The translations under genes were made by a program, and so were the position numbers. This document shows, piece after piece, positions 26,629 to 35,671 of a DNA stretch of 64,000 bases. The DNA is from an uncultured Jannaschia sp. (GTDB taxonomy: Bacteria > Pseudomonadota > Alphaproteobacteria > Rhodobacterales > Rhodobacteraceae), in contig NZ_CANLTR010000001.1 in NCBI RefSeq assembly GCF_947494055.1, positions 124,001 through 188,000 on the forward strand, written 5' to 3'. The notes under the pieces were generated by a model. The model saw only the letters and a list, made by a program, of their open reading frames with translations, was not told the origin of the DNA and searched no databases. Numbering within the stretch: the first letter of the stretch is position 1; each line of letters starts with the position of its first letter.

Positions 26629-28157
26629 GGGACCCGCGGCTCGTTCTCGTCCTGGGCGACCAGCTTTCGGACGACATCGCCGCGCTCCGCGAGGCCGACC
26701 GCGACCGCGACGTGGTGGTGATGGCCGAGGTGCAGGCCGAGACGGATTACGTCGCGCACCACCCGAAGAAGATCATCTTCCTGTTCTCGGCCATGCGAAA
26801 ATTCGCCGCGCATCTGCGCGAGGCCGGCTGGCAGGTCTGCTACACGACGCTCGACGATCCCGACAACACGCAATCCATCCCGGGCGAGCTCCTGCGCGCG
26901 GCCGATGCCGTGGGCGCGTCGGAGGCGATCGGGACCGAGCCCGGGGAGTTCCGCCTGATCTCCGCGCTCGAGGACGGGCCGATCCCGGTCCATCTGTTCC
27001 CCGACGACCGGTTCCTGTGCACGCACGCCGAGTTCGAGGCCTGGGCCGAGGGGCGGAAGGAGCTTCGCATGGAGTGGTTCTACCGCGACATGCGCCGTCG
27101 CACCGGCCTGATGATGGAGGGGGACAAGCCGGCGGGCGGCAAGTGGAACTACGACCACGACAACCGCAAGCCGCCGAAGACGGGGCTCGACGCGCCCGAG
27201 CCGCTGCGCTTCGCCCCCGACGCGACGGTGGCGGCGGTGACCGACCTCGCCCGCGCGCGCTTCGGCAACCGCTACGGCAGCCTCGACGACTTCTGGTTCG
27301 CCACCGATGCGGACGGCGCCCGGCAAGCGCTCGCCCATTTCGTCGAGCGTTCCCTGCCCGAGTTCGGCACCTATCAGGACGCGATGGTGACGGGCGCGCC
27401 CTTCATGTTCCATGCGATCCTGTCGGTCTACATGAATGCGGGGCTCCTGGGCTGGCGCGAGGTCTGCGAGGCGGCGGAGCGGGCCTGGAAGGACGGCGCC
27501 GTCCCGATCAACGCGGCCGAGGGCTTCATCCGCCAGATCATCGGCTGGCGGGAATTCATCCGCGGCGTCTATTTCCTGCAGGGACCGGACTACACCTCGC
27601 GCAACGCGCTCGGGCACACCCGCGACCTGCCGGACTTCTACTGGTCGGCGGAGACCGACATGGCCTGCGTCGCGGAATGCGTCACCGCCACGATGCAGGA
27701 GGCCTATGCCCACCACATCCAGCGCCTGATGGTGACGGGGAACTTCGCGCTGCTGGCCGGGCTCGACCCGCATCAGGTCCACGAATGGTACCTGATCGTC
27801 TACGCCGACGCCTACGAATGGGTGGAGAGCCCGAACGTCATCGGCATGAGCCAGTTCGCCGACGGGGGCGTGGTCGCGTCGAAGCCCTACGTCTCGGGCG
27901 GGAACTACATCAACCGGATGTCGGATTACTGCCGCCATTGCAGCTACTCGGTGACGAAGAAGTCCGGCACGGGCGCCTGCCCGTTCAACCTGCTCTACTG
28001 GCACTTCCTCGACCGGCATCGCGAACGGTTCAAGTCGAACACGAGGATCAGCCGGATGTATGCGTCCTGGGACCGGATGGACGAGGACCATCGGACGACC
28101 GTGCTCGCGGAGGCCGAGGCGGTTCTCGCGAAGCTCGACGCGGGCGAGCGGGTCTAG
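26622..28157 (+). CDS. FeS-type bacterial photolyase/cryptochrome (PhrB/CryB class)
   Basis: 511 residues; start ATG at 26622 inside the SDR gene (the GTG next to it is an alternative). The N-terminal LVLVLGDQLSDDIAAL and AEVQAETDYVAHHPKKIIF match the prokaryotic (6-4) photolyase group. Four cysteines for a [4Fe-4S] cluster are at 349, 437, 440 and 453 (in ACVAECV, DYCRHCSYS and GACPF), one residue off the PhrB numbering 350/438/441/454. FAD-site and C-terminal blocks EGFIRQIIGWREFIRGVY, MVTGNFALLAGLDPHQV and ANP-like GMSQFADGGVVASKPY are conserved. Role: light-driven repair of UV lesions, or photoreception as described for Rhodobacter CryB. Confidence 0.95.
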   Translation: MVRDPRLVLVLGDQLSDDIAALREADRDRDVVVMAEVQAETDYVAHHPKKIIFLFSAMRKFAAHLREAGWQVCYTTLDDPDNTQSIPGELLRAADAVGASEAIGTEPGEFRLISALEDGPIPVHLFPDDRFLCTHAEFEAWAEGRKELRMEWFYRDMRRRTGLMMEGDKPAGGKWNYDHDNRKPPKTGLDAPEPLRFAPDATVAAVTDLARARFGNRYGSLDDFWFATDADGARQALAHFVERSLPEFGTYQDAMVTGAPFMFHAILSVYMNAGLLGWREVCEAAERAWKDGAVPINAAEGFIRQIIGWREFIRGVYFLQGPDYTSRNALGHTRDLPDFYWSAETDMACVAECVTATMQEAYAHHIQRLMVTGNFALLAGLDPHQVHEWYLIVYADAYEWVESPNVIGMSQFADGGVVASKPYVSGGNYINRMSDYCRHCSYSVTKKSGTGACPFNLLYWHFLDRHRERFKSNTRISRMYASWDRMDEDHRTTVLAEAEAVLAKLDAGERV

Positions 28158-28374
28158 GGTTCTCGCCCCTGTTCCTTGCCGAAGCCAGCGTTCGCAGAGA
28201 TGCGAGGCCGGCGGGCTCCGTCCGCGGCTGGGGTGAAGTTCCCACCGTCGTGCCGGGAGCGCGCCTTCTGCGTGAAGAGGGCTCTCGAGGATTACCCGGT
28301 ACGCCGCCGGGCGGAACGGTCACAGACCGGAATCCGGTGATACAATTTCTGCCCCCCTGCGAGGCTCCGGACGA

Positions 28375-29907
28375 CTACCCGCCACTCGCCGGTGCGTCCG
28401 GACCCACGGCATCCTCTTCGACGCCGCCCGTATCCGCTGCCCCGTCCGTCTCGCCGGGTGCGGTCTGCGTCGCGGCGTCCGGTGCCTCCGCCGGTGTGTC
28501 GGGCGCCTCGCCGGCCCCCGACCCCGCGCCGCCTTCGCCCAAGGCGCCGCCGTCCCAGTCGCCCTCCTCGACCTGACCCGAGGCGTAGCGCATCGTGCCC
28601 GGCCCCTCGCGGCGGCCGGCGACGAAGGACCCCTCGTAGACGTCCCCGTTGGCATAGGTCGCAACGCCCTGGCCCTCGATCTCGCCGTTGGCCCATTCGC
28701 CCTCGTAGGTGAACCCGTCGGGCATGGTGATGACCCCCTCGCCCGCGCGCTGCCCCTGCACGAAGCCGCCCTCGTAGACGGTCCCGTCGGCATAGGTCGC
28801 CCGGCCCTCGCCGTGGCGCAGCCCCTCGGCCCATTCGCCCGCGTAGCGATAGCCGTCCTCGGCGGTCATGACACCGTAGCCGTGATTCTGCGCGTTGACG
28901 AAAGCGCCCTCGTAGACGAGCCCGTTCGGATAGACCGCGCGCCCCTCGCCCTCGATCACGCCGTCGGCCCAGTCGCCTTCGTAGGTGGCGCCGTCGGCAT
29001 AGGTGATCTTGCCCGACCCGTCGGCGAGGTCGTTGGCGAACTGCCCGACATAGACCGACCCGTCGGGATAGGTCACCGTCCCCTCGCCCTCGATCCGCCC
29101 TTCGGACCATTCGCCCTCGTAGACGTAGCCGTCGGTGCCGGTGAACGTGCCCTGCCCCTGGCGACGGTCGTCGACGAAGCCGCCCTCGTAGACGGAGCCG
29201 TCCGCGTAGGTCACCGTGCCCTGCCCCTCGCGTCGCCCGTCGACGAGCTCGCCCTCGTAGATGTCGCCGTTGGCCTGGGTCAGGGTGCCGGTGCCGTTGA
29301 TCTGGCCGTCCGCCCATTCGCCCTCGTAGGTCAGCCCGTCCGGCGTCGTCAGAGTGCCTTCGCCGGAACGCACGCCGCCCGACATCCCGCCCTCGTAGGT
29401 GGAGCCGTCGGGATAGGTGATCTGCCCCTGCCCGTCCTTCAGCCCGTTCGACCAGCCGCCGACATAGCGGTAGCCGTTCTCCGCCTCGAGCGTGCCCTCC
29501 CCGTGATGGACGGCGTTCTGGAACCCGCCGGTATAGGTGCTGCCGTTGGCGTATTCGGCCACGCCCTGCCCCTCGATCCGGCCCTCGACCCACGCGCCGG
29601 TATAGGTCGCGCCGTCGGCGAAGGTGATCGTGCCCTCGCCGGCCGGCTCGCCGGCCGCGAAGGTGCCCTCGTAGACGGAACCGTCGGCGAAGGTGGCGCG
29701 GCCCTGACCCTGGATCTCGCCCTCGGCCCATTCGCCCGTATAGGTGTAGCCCGAGGGCAGCGTGTAGGTGCCGGTCCCGTGCTGCCTGCCGTTGAGGAAC
29801 GTGCCCTCGTAGACGCCGCCGCCGTCGTATTCCTTGGTGATGACGTCCTGCGCGGCGGCCGCGCTCGCGACCATCGCCAGAAGCGCCGCTCCGATCACCC
29901 GTCTCAT
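28375..29907 (-). CDS. Exported MORN-repeat protein
   Basis: 510 residues from the ATG at 29907 (an upstream in-frame start adds a non-conserved tail). Residues 1-20 (MRRVIGAALLAMVASAAAAQ) form a Sec signal peptide. The rest is 18 near-identical 23-residue MORN units of the form YEGEW-x-NG-x-x-x-GxGxxTYxDG, plus a degenerate nineteenth (VEEGDW). An acidic, Ala/Gly/Pro-rich tail of about 55 residues ends the protein. MORN arrays form extended beta-hairpin stacks and bind lipid or protein. It is probably periplasmic or at the cell surface. Divergent from the NAD-synthetase-like gene. Confidence 0.85.
   Translation of the reverse strand: MRRVIGAALLAMVASAAAAQDVITKEYDGGGVYEGTFLNGRQHGTGTYTLPSGYTYTGEWAEGEIQGQGRATFADGSVYEGTFAAGEPAGEGTITFADGATYTGAWVEGRIEGQGVAEYANGSTYTGGFQNAVHHGEGTLEAENGYRYVGGWSNGLKDGQGQITYPDGSTYEGGMSGGVRSGEGTLTTPDGLTYEGEWADGQINGTGTLTQANGDIYEGELVDGRREGQGTVTYADGSVYEGGFVDDRRQGQGTFTGTDGYVYEGEWSEGRIEGEGTVTYPDGSVYVGQFANDLADGSGKITYADGATYEGDWADGVIEGEGRAVYPNGLVYEGAFVNAQNHGYGVMTAEDGYRYAGEWAEGLRHGEGRATYADGTVYEGGFVQGQRAGEGVITMPDGFTYEGEWANGEIEGQGVATYANGDVYEGSFVAGRREGPGTMRYASGQVEEGDWDGGALGEGGAGSGAGEAPDTPAEAPDAATQTAPGETDGAADTGGVEEDAVGPDAPASGG
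28550..29820 (-). repeat. Tandem array of about 18 units of 69 bp (MORN repeats)
   Basis: In-frame coding repeat, each unit 69 bp or 23 codons, with alternation of YEGxW and YEGxF types suggesting 46-residue super-repeats. Such arrays are prone to copy-number change and to assembly collapse. Confidence 0.8.
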
Positions 29908-30062
29908 CTCGCTCGTCCCTCCCGGCCGTTCGACGGCGAAGCTAGGCAAACGGCGCGCAAACGGCAACGGGCGATCCGGTCCGCACGGCATCGGCGCTTC
30001 CCCCCCGGCGCAGGGCGCGGTAGGTGACGGCCGACCCGCCGCGCGAGGACCCGGAGCCTGCG

Positions 30063-31697
30063 ATGTCCGACACTTTCCGCCTGACGCTGGCGCAGCTCGA
30101 CGCCACGACAGGCGACCTTTCGGGCAATGCCGCGAAGGCCCGCACCGCCTGGGAGGTGGCCCGCGACGCCGGAGCGGACATGGTGGCGTTGCCCGAAATG
30201 TTCCTCACCGGCCATACGCCCCGGGGCCTTAGCCGAAGGCCCGGCGTCGTCGCCGAGGCCCGCCGCCATCTCGACGATTTGATCGCCGCCTGCGCCGACG
30301 GCCCCGCCCTCGGCATCGGCGCGCCCACCCGTCCCGGGGATGCGGAGAAGCCTCGCAACACCTGGATCGTGGCCCATCGGGGCCGGATCGTGGCCGAGGT
30401 GCACAAGCACCACGGGTCGCGCGACGCAGCCTTCGAGACCCGGAGCCTCGCCGCGGGCGACGTCTCCGGCCCCTACGCGATCGGCCCGGTCCGGATCGGC
30501 AGCTTGATCGGCGCGGATGCCTGGTCCGAGGACGTGGCCGAGACGCTGGCCGAGACCGGGGCGGAGATCCTGATCGTGCCCACCGGCTCGCCCTATTCCC
30601 GCGGCGGACAGGACGTCCGTTACGGCCACATGGTCGCCCGGGTCGTCGAGACCGGCCTGCCGCTCGTCTGGCTGAACCTGACCGGCGGACAGGACGATCT
30701 GGTCTTCGATGGGGCGAGCTTCGCGCTGAACCCCGGCGGCGCGCTGACCCACCACCTGCCGTCCTTCGAGGACACGATCGTGCATGTCGATTTCGACCGC
30801 ACCGCGGACGGCTGGCGCGCGCGGCCGGGCATCCGCGTGCCGCAGCCGGAGGGCCCGGAGGCCGATTACCGCGCGATGGTGCGCGGGCTGCGCGACCACA
30901 TGGGCAAGTCCGGGGCCACGACGGCCCTGCTCGGGCTTTCCGGCGACACGGCGTCCGCCCTCGTCGCGGCCATCGCCGCCGACGCGATCGGACCCGCAAA
31001 CCTGCGATGCGTCACGCTGCATTCGGACGACACCGCAAGGGAGAACGCGCGGGGCCTGGCAAAGCGGCTGGGTTGCCGGCTCGATATCCTGCCCATCGAC
31101 GCAAGCCACACGGCCGTGACGAAAACTGTCGCGCAGCTTTCCGACGCCCCCCTGACCGACATCGCCGGGGCGAACTTGCGATCCCGCCTGCGCGGGCTGC
31201 TGCTCGCGTCGCTGGCCGAGACGTTCGGGGCGATGCTGCTGACCCCCGCCACCCGGTCCGAGCTCGCCATCGGCGGCGTCACGATCCTCGGCGACGCAAC
31301 CATGGGCTACGATCCGGTGAAGGGTCTCTACAGGTCGGCCCTCCCCGACCTCTGCCGCTGGCGGAACGCGCATAGTGTCGAGGGCTTTCTCGGTCCCGCG
31401 CGCGAGGTCGTGCCCACCCATTTTATCGACACTCCGCCAGCGACGGAGCCGGGGGCGGACTTGACAGGTTTGGCACAACTGCCGCCCTATCCGGCCCTCG
31501 ACGACATCCTCGAACGCCTGATCGACCGCGAGCAATCCGTGGAGGAAATCGCCCTCGCCGGCCACGACAGGGACGCCGTGAAACGCGTCGAGCATCGCGT
31601 CGACGCCATCGCATCGACGCCTATCCGATCCCCGGGCCTTTGCCTGTCCGGGCGAACCGCCCGGCTCGACCGGCACGACCCGTCCGTCGAGGCCTGA
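30063..31697 (+). CDS. NAD synthetase (NadE) homologue with degenerate active sites
   Basis: 544 residues, full length for glutamine-dependent NAD synthetase (amidohydrolase plus ATP pyrophosphatase). GGAG lies 6 nt before the ATG. The fold is recognisable end to end: LALPEMFLTGHTPR-like start, VAETLAETGAEILIVPTGSP, GGQDDLVFDGASFALNPGG, NLRSRLRGLLLASLAETFG and LPPYPALDDILERLIDREQS. Catalytic motifs are lost: the nitrilase Cys motif ICED reads IGAD; the PP-loop SGGxDS reads SGDTAS; TGNKSE reads TPATRSE. The nitrilase Glu (LPE) and Lys (HKHH) remain. It is therefore likely a pseudoenzyme or repurposed paralogue, not the housekeeping NadE. It is followed after 4 nt by a glycosyltransferase gene. 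The motif comparison is from memory of family sequences. Confidence 0.8.
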   Translation: MSDTFRLTLAQLDATTGDLSGNAAKARTAWEVARDAGADMVALPEMFLTGHTPRGLSRRPGVVAEARRHLDDLIAACADGPALGIGAPTRPGDAEKPRNTWIVAHRGRIVAEVHKHHGSRDAAFETRSLAAGDVSGPYAIGPVRIGSLIGADAWSEDVAETLAETGAEILIVPTGSPYSRGGQDVRYGHMVARVVETGLPLVWLNLTGGQDDLVFDGASFALNPGGALTHHLPSFEDTIVHVDFDRTADGWRARPGIRVPQPEGPEADYRAMVRGLRDHMGKSGATTALLGLSGDTASALVAAIAADAIGPANLRCVTLHSDDTARENARGLAKRLGCRLDILPIDASHTAVTKTVAQLSDAPLTDIAGANLRSRLRGLLLASLAETFGAMLLTPATRSELAIGGVTILGDATMGYDPVKGLYRSALPDLCRWRNAHSVEGFLGPAREVVPTHFIDTPPATEPGADLTGLAQLPPYPALDDILERLIDREQSVEEIALAGHDRDAVKRVEHRVDAIASTPIRSPGLCLSGRTARLDRHDPSVEA

Positions 31698-31701
31698 TCC
31701 C

Positions 31702-32784
31702 TTGGCCACGTTCCTCTTCGTCGTCCCGCGGTTCCACACGAACCTGTTCTTCGCGACCCGCGCCCTGATCGCCGCGGGCCACCACGTCGAGGTTGCCGTC
31801 GCCAAGATCGCCGGCACCGAGGATCACAGCCACGCCACGCCAGTGGAGATCGGGGCGGAGCCGGCGCGGGTCGTGCTGAACGATCTCGTCCGCCGTATCC
31901 GGCCCGACCTGATGATCGTCCGCGGCAGCAACCGCCTGCTCGGCCGGGCGGGGATCGCCGGCCGTCGCTACGGCGCGCGCGTGCTGACCTACAACCTCCG
32001 CCCCACGACCCGCGTCACGCCGCCAGGCCGCCGTCTCCGCAGCCTTCTGATAGGCCGCCCTTGGAAGCGGATCACTCCGGTGCCGGGCCTCGATGCGTCC
32101 GCGCGGCAGGACCCGGCGGCCATCCTGGTGCCGTTCCCCGTCGCCGCCATGCCCCATACCGTGTCACTGCAACCGCCCGGCGACCCCGTCCGCATCCTCT
32201 GCGTCGGCAAGCTGGCACAGCGGCGGAAGAACCAGCATCTCGTCATCGACGCGCTGCGCCGCCTCGCCGGGTTCGGACGCGCCGTCCGCCTCACCATCGT
32301 CGGCAGCAGCGGTCGCTCGGTCAGCGGCGCCGACGAGGGGCATTACGATTACCAGATGGATGCCGCGCGGGACACCGACTGGATCGACATCCGCGCGGAC
32401 CTGCCCTTTGCGGAGATGGCAAGCGTCTACGCGGCGCACGACATCTGCGTCCTGCCCTCCGTGGGCGAGCCGCTCGGCGCCGCGCCCATCGAGGGGATGG
32501 CCTACGGCACAATCCCGGTGATCTCGACCGGCGCCGGTGCCGCCGGCCTGATCGTGGACGGCGAGACCGGGTTCCGCGTGGACGTCACGGAACCTGGCGC
32601 GCTCGAACAGGCCTTCCGCCGCCTGATCGACGAACCCGACCTGCGTGCGCGCATGTCCGAGGCCGCGCGCCGCGTCACGGCGACCGAACTCTCGCCCGAG
32701 ACCTACGTCGCCCGGATGGAGGCGCTGCTGCCGCGGCGTGCCGGGGGCGGTCGCGCTGTTCCGAGAACCGAGACCAATCGATAG
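31702..32784 (+). CDS. Glycosyltransferase family 4-like protein
   Basis: 360 residues from a TTG at 31702, 4 nt after the preceding stop. GT-B fold: N-terminal FLFVVPRFHTNLFFATRAL acceptor domain, then the donor domain with RILCVGKLAQRRKNQHLVID, LTIVGSS, FAEMASVYAAHDICVLPSV and GEPLGAAPIEGMAYGTIPVI, the Glu-rich nucleotide-sugar motif. It would transfer a sugar from a nucleotide donor to an unknown acceptor. Tight coupling to the degenerate NAD-synthetase-like gene is the only functional hint. Confidence 0.85.
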   Translation: MATFLFVVPRFHTNLFFATRALIAAGHHVEVAVAKIAGTEDHSHATPVEIGAEPARVVLNDLVRRIRPDLMIVRGSNRLLGRAGIAGRRYGARVLTYNLRPTTRVTPPGRRLRSLLIGRPWKRITPVPGLDASARQDPAAILVPFPVAAMPHTVSLQPPGDPVRILCVGKLAQRRKNQHLVIDALRRLAGFGRAVRLTIVGSSGRSVSGADEGHYDYQMDAARDTDWIDIRADLPFAEMASVYAAHDICVLPSVGEPLGAAPIEGMAYGTIPVISTGAGAAGLIVDGETGFRVDVTEPGALEQAFRRLIDEPDLRARMSEAARRVTATELSPETYVARMEALLPRRAGGGRAVPRTETNR

Positions 32785-32793
32785 GACGCATCC

Positions 32794-33204
32794 ATGAGCA
32801 TCTTCCACCTCGCCTACAATGTCGGCGACCTCGACACCGCCCGTACCTTCTATGGCGATCTGCTCGGCTGCACCGAGGGGCGGTCGACCGGGACCTGGGT
32901 CGACTTCGACTTCTTCGGCCACCAGATCAGCCTGCATCTGGGCACGCCCTTCGTGCACGAGCCCACGGGCAAGGTCGGCGACCACATGGTGCCGATGCCG
33001 CATCTGGGCGTGCTGCTGCAGATGGACCAGTGGCGCGTGCTGGCCGACCGGCTGGAGGCGGCGGGACAGGATTTCGTGATCGCCCCCACCCTGCGCTTCG
33101 AGGGACAGCCGGGGGAGCAGGCGACGATGTTCCTGCTCGACCCGTTCGGCAACCCCATCGAGTTCAAGGGGATGCGCGACCTCGCAGGGGCCTTCGCGAC
33201 GTGA
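32794..33204 (+). CDS. VOC-family (glyoxalase-fold) protein
   Basis: 136 residues, AGGA about 7 nt before the ATG. It has the paired beta-alpha-beta units of the vicinal oxygen chelate fold: IFHLAYNVGDLDTARTFYGD with a metal His, then ISLHLG, LGVLLQMDQWRVLADRLEAA, and DPFGNPIEFKGM with the metal Glu. The small size suits a single-domain isomerase, dioxygenase or resistance protein of unknown substrate. It overlaps the next gene by 4 nt (GTGA). Confidence 0.85.
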   Translation: MSIFHLAYNVGDLDTARTFYGDLLGCTEGRSTGTWVDFDFFGHQISLHLGTPFVHEPTGKVGDHMVPMPHLGVLLQMDQWRVLADRLEAAGQDFVIAPTLRFEGQPGEQATMFLLDPFGNPIEFKGMRDLAGAFAT

Positions 33205-34157
33205 GCGGCGCCGCGACCCGCATCCTCTTCGCCGCCAAGCCCGAGACCCGGGACGCTTACCGCACGCATCTGCCCGCAGCCCTCGACGAGGCCGGAATTG
33301 CCGCCGAGATCGTCGCGCCGGAGGACGAGTCCGACCCGGCCGGCATCGACTGGATCGTCTATGGCCCGTCCCCGGCGACGGCGCTCTCGGACTTCGCGCC
33401 CTACACGAACCTCAAGGGCTGCCTGAGCCTCTGGGCCGGGGTCGAGACGGTCGAGGGCAACCGCACGCTCGCCGCGCCGCTCACCCGGATGGTGGATGAC
33501 GGGCTCACGCAGGGCATGGTCGAATGGGTGACGGGCCACGTGCTGCGCCACCATCTGGGCATGGACGCGCATATCTCGAACCCCGACCGGCACTGGACCC
33601 CCGAGGTCCCGCCGCTTGCCCGCGACCGCGCCGTCGCGGTACTGGGTCTGGGCGTGCTCGGCACGGCCTGCGCGCAGGCGCTCTCGGGGCTCGGCTTCGA
33701 CGTCACCGGCTGGTCGCGCGGGGCGAAGGACATCGAGGGCGTGCGGGCGCTGCACGGTGCGGACGGGCTCGAGATCGCGCTCCGCGCGGCCGAGATCGTC
33801 ATCCTGCTGTTGCCGCATACGCGCTCGACCGAGGGGCTGATGAACGCGGACCGCTTCGCCCTGATGCGCCCCGGCGCGGTGCTCCTCAACCCGGGACGCG
33901 GCGCGCTGGTGGACGAGGATGCGCTTCTGGGCGCGCTCGACGGCGGACTGGGCCACGCCACGCTCGACACGTTCCGAACCGAGCCGCTGCCGCGGGAGCA
34001 TCCGTTCTGGACGCATCCGAAGGTCACCGTGACCCCGCATATCGCCTCGGCCACCCGGCCCGCCTCCGCCGCCCGTGTCATCGCCGAGAACGTTCGCCGC
34101 GGCGAGGCCGGTCTGCCGCTTCTCCACCTCGTCGACCGCAGCGAGGCGCTGGCATGA
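33201..34157 (+). CDS. D-isomer-specific 2-hydroxyacid dehydrogenase (glyoxylate/hydroxypyruvate reductase-like)
   Basis: 318 residues from a GTG at 33201 that overlaps the previous stop. The NAD(P)-binding loop AVLGLGVLGTACAQALSGLG is at about 146-165. Catalytic residues are Arg in LLNPGRGALVDEDAL, Glu in TEPLPREHPFW and His in TPHIASATRPASA. Length and pattern fit the GhrA-like subgroup, reducing 2-oxoacids such as glyoxylate or hydroxypyruvate. It overlaps the aminotransferase gene by 4 nt (ATGA), which suggests linked 2-oxoacid/amino-acid metabolism. Confidence 0.9.
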   Translation: MSGAATRILFAAKPETRDAYRTHLPAALDEAGIAAEIVAPEDESDPAGIDWIVYGPSPATALSDFAPYTNLKGCLSLWAGVETVEGNRTLAAPLTRMVDDGLTQGMVEWVTGHVLRHHLGMDAHISNPDRHWTPEVPPLARDRAVAVLGLGVLGTACAQALSGLGFDVTGWSRGAKDIEGVRALHGADGLEIALRAAEIVILLLPHTRSTEGLMNADRFALMRPGAVLLNPGRGALVDEDALLGALDGGLGHATLDTFRTEPLPREHPFWTHPKVTVTPHIASATRPASAARVIAENVRRGEAGLPLLHLVDRSEALA

Positions 34158-35251
34158 GACTGACCCCGCTGGCCGAGAGCCTGCCCGCCTCCGTCCCGTT
34201 CGTCGGCCCCGAGGCGCAGGAACGCGCCCGCGGCGCGTCCTTCGCGGCCCGGCTCGGCGCCAACGAGAGCGTGTTCGGCCCCTCCCCCCGTGCGCTCGCC
34301 GCGATGCGCGACGCCGCGGCCGACGGCTGGATGTACGGCGACCCGGAAGCGCGCGAGCTTCGCGAGGCCATCGCCGCGCATCATGGCATCCCTCTCGAAA
34401 GCGTGGTCGCCGGCGAGGGGATCGACGGCCTGCTCGGCTATCTCGTGCGCCTGCTGGTCGCGCCCGGCGACGCGGTCGTGACCTCGGCGGGCGCCTACCC
34501 GACCCTCAACTACCACGTCGCGGGCTTCGGCGGCGCGCTGCACACCGTCCCCTACCGCGACGACCGCGAGGACCCGGAAGCGCTCGCGGCGAAGGCGGCG
34601 GAGGTCGGCGCGAAGCTCGTCTACCTCGCCAATCCGGACAACCCGATGGGAAGCTGGCACGACGCGGCGCGGACCTCGTCCCTGATCGACGCGCTGCCGG
34701 AGGGGACGGTGCTCTGCCTCGACGAGGCCTATGCCGAGTTCGCCCTGCCCGAGGCGATCCCGCCGCTCGACCCCGGCGATGCGCGCGTGATCCGGATGCG
34801 GACCTTTTCCAAGGCCCACGGCATGGCCGGGCTGCGCGTCGGCTACGCGATCGGCCATCCCGACCTGATCCGCGCCTTCGAGAAGGTGCGCAACCATTTC
34901 GGCCTGAACCGCGTGGCGCAGACCGGGGCGGTGGCGGCGCTCGGCGACCCGGACTGGCTGATGGAGGTGCGGGCGCGGGTACTGCAATCGCGCGACGCCA
35001 TCGCCGCCATCGCACGGACGAACGGGCTCGAGCCGCTGCCGTCGGGGGCGAACTTCGTCGCGGTCGATTGCGGACGCGACGGGGACTTCGCGCGCCGCGT
35101 CCTGGCCGGGCTTCTGGAGCGTGGCGTCTTCGTGCGGATGCCGGGGGTCGCGCCCCTCGACCGGTGCATCCGCATCTCCTGCGGTACGCAGGCCGACATG
35201 GAGGCGCTCGGCGCGGCCTTGCCCGATGCGCTCGCGGCGGCACGATCCTGA
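34154..35251 (+). CDS. HisC-like PLP-dependent aminotransferase
   Basis: 365 residues. Fold-type I aminotransferase resembling histidinol-phosphate aminotransferase: RLGANESVFGPSPRA, GEGIDGLLGYLVRLL, LANPDNPMGSWH, LDEAYAEFA (PLP Asp) and TFSKAHGMAGLRVGYAIG with the Schiff-base Lys. The C-terminal RISCGTQADMEAL holds the carboxylate Arg. Whether it is the true HisC or a paralogue for another amino acid is unclear; the neighbours are not his genes. Confidence 0.85.
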   Translation: MRLTPLAESLPASVPFVGPEAQERARGASFAARLGANESVFGPSPRALAAMRDAAADGWMYGDPEARELREAIAAHHGIPLESVVAGEGIDGLLGYLVRLLVAPGDAVVTSAGAYPTLNYHVAGFGGALHTVPYRDDREDPEALAAKAAEVGAKLVYLANPDNPMGSWHDAARTSSLIDALPEGTVLCLDEAYAEFALPEAIPPLDPGDARVIRMRTFSKAHGMAGLRVGYAIGHPDLIRAFEKVRNHFGLNRVAQTGAVAALGDPDWLMEVRARVLQSRDAIAAIARTNGLEPLPSGANFVAVDCGRDGDFARRVLAGLLERGVFVRMPGVAPLDRCIRISCGTQADMEALGAALPDALAAARS

Positions 35252-35300
35252 CTTCCACCGACGCGAATCCGCGCTAGTCTCGGCGGCGGGAGGACGCAGG

Positions 35301-35534
35301 ATGGACGACGATCGCCACGGCCGGGTCGAGGATTACACGAACGCGTTCCTCGCGACGTTCTACCTGATCCTCGTCATGGCGCTCGTCCTGATCTGGGGCG
35401 TCTGGGGCTACCTCGTCGCGCTCGGCCTCTGCGCCGCGCTGCACTGGGCGATCCGCACGCTCGGCCTGCGCCGGGCTCGGGCGGAGGCCGAACGGGACGC
35501 CCGCGTCGCCGCAATCCTCGCCCGCCGCCGCTGA
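35301..35534 (+). CDS. Small two-helix membrane protein
   Basis: 77 residues with GGGAGGA upstream of the ATG. Two hydrophobic segments (about 17-34 and 36-50, FLATFYLILVMALVLIWGVW and LVALGLCAALHW) are followed by an arginine-rich cytosolic tail (LRRARAEAERDARVAAILAR). No family recognised. It is on the same strand about 50 nt after the aminotransferase gene. Confidence 0.65.
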   Translation: MDDDRHGRVEDYTNAFLATFYLILVMALVLIWGVWGYLVALGLCAALHWAIRTLGLRRARAEAERDARVAAILARRR

Positions 35535-35671
35535 CGTTCCGGGCTCCGTCCGCGCGGACGCACTGGCCCGAGCCGAACCCCTCCCCGACGGAGTTTCGGT
35601 CGCGCACTGGACATCCCGCCGATCCGCCCGAGGTCTAGGCCGATGAACGGCACGGTGCAGGAGGGATGACC

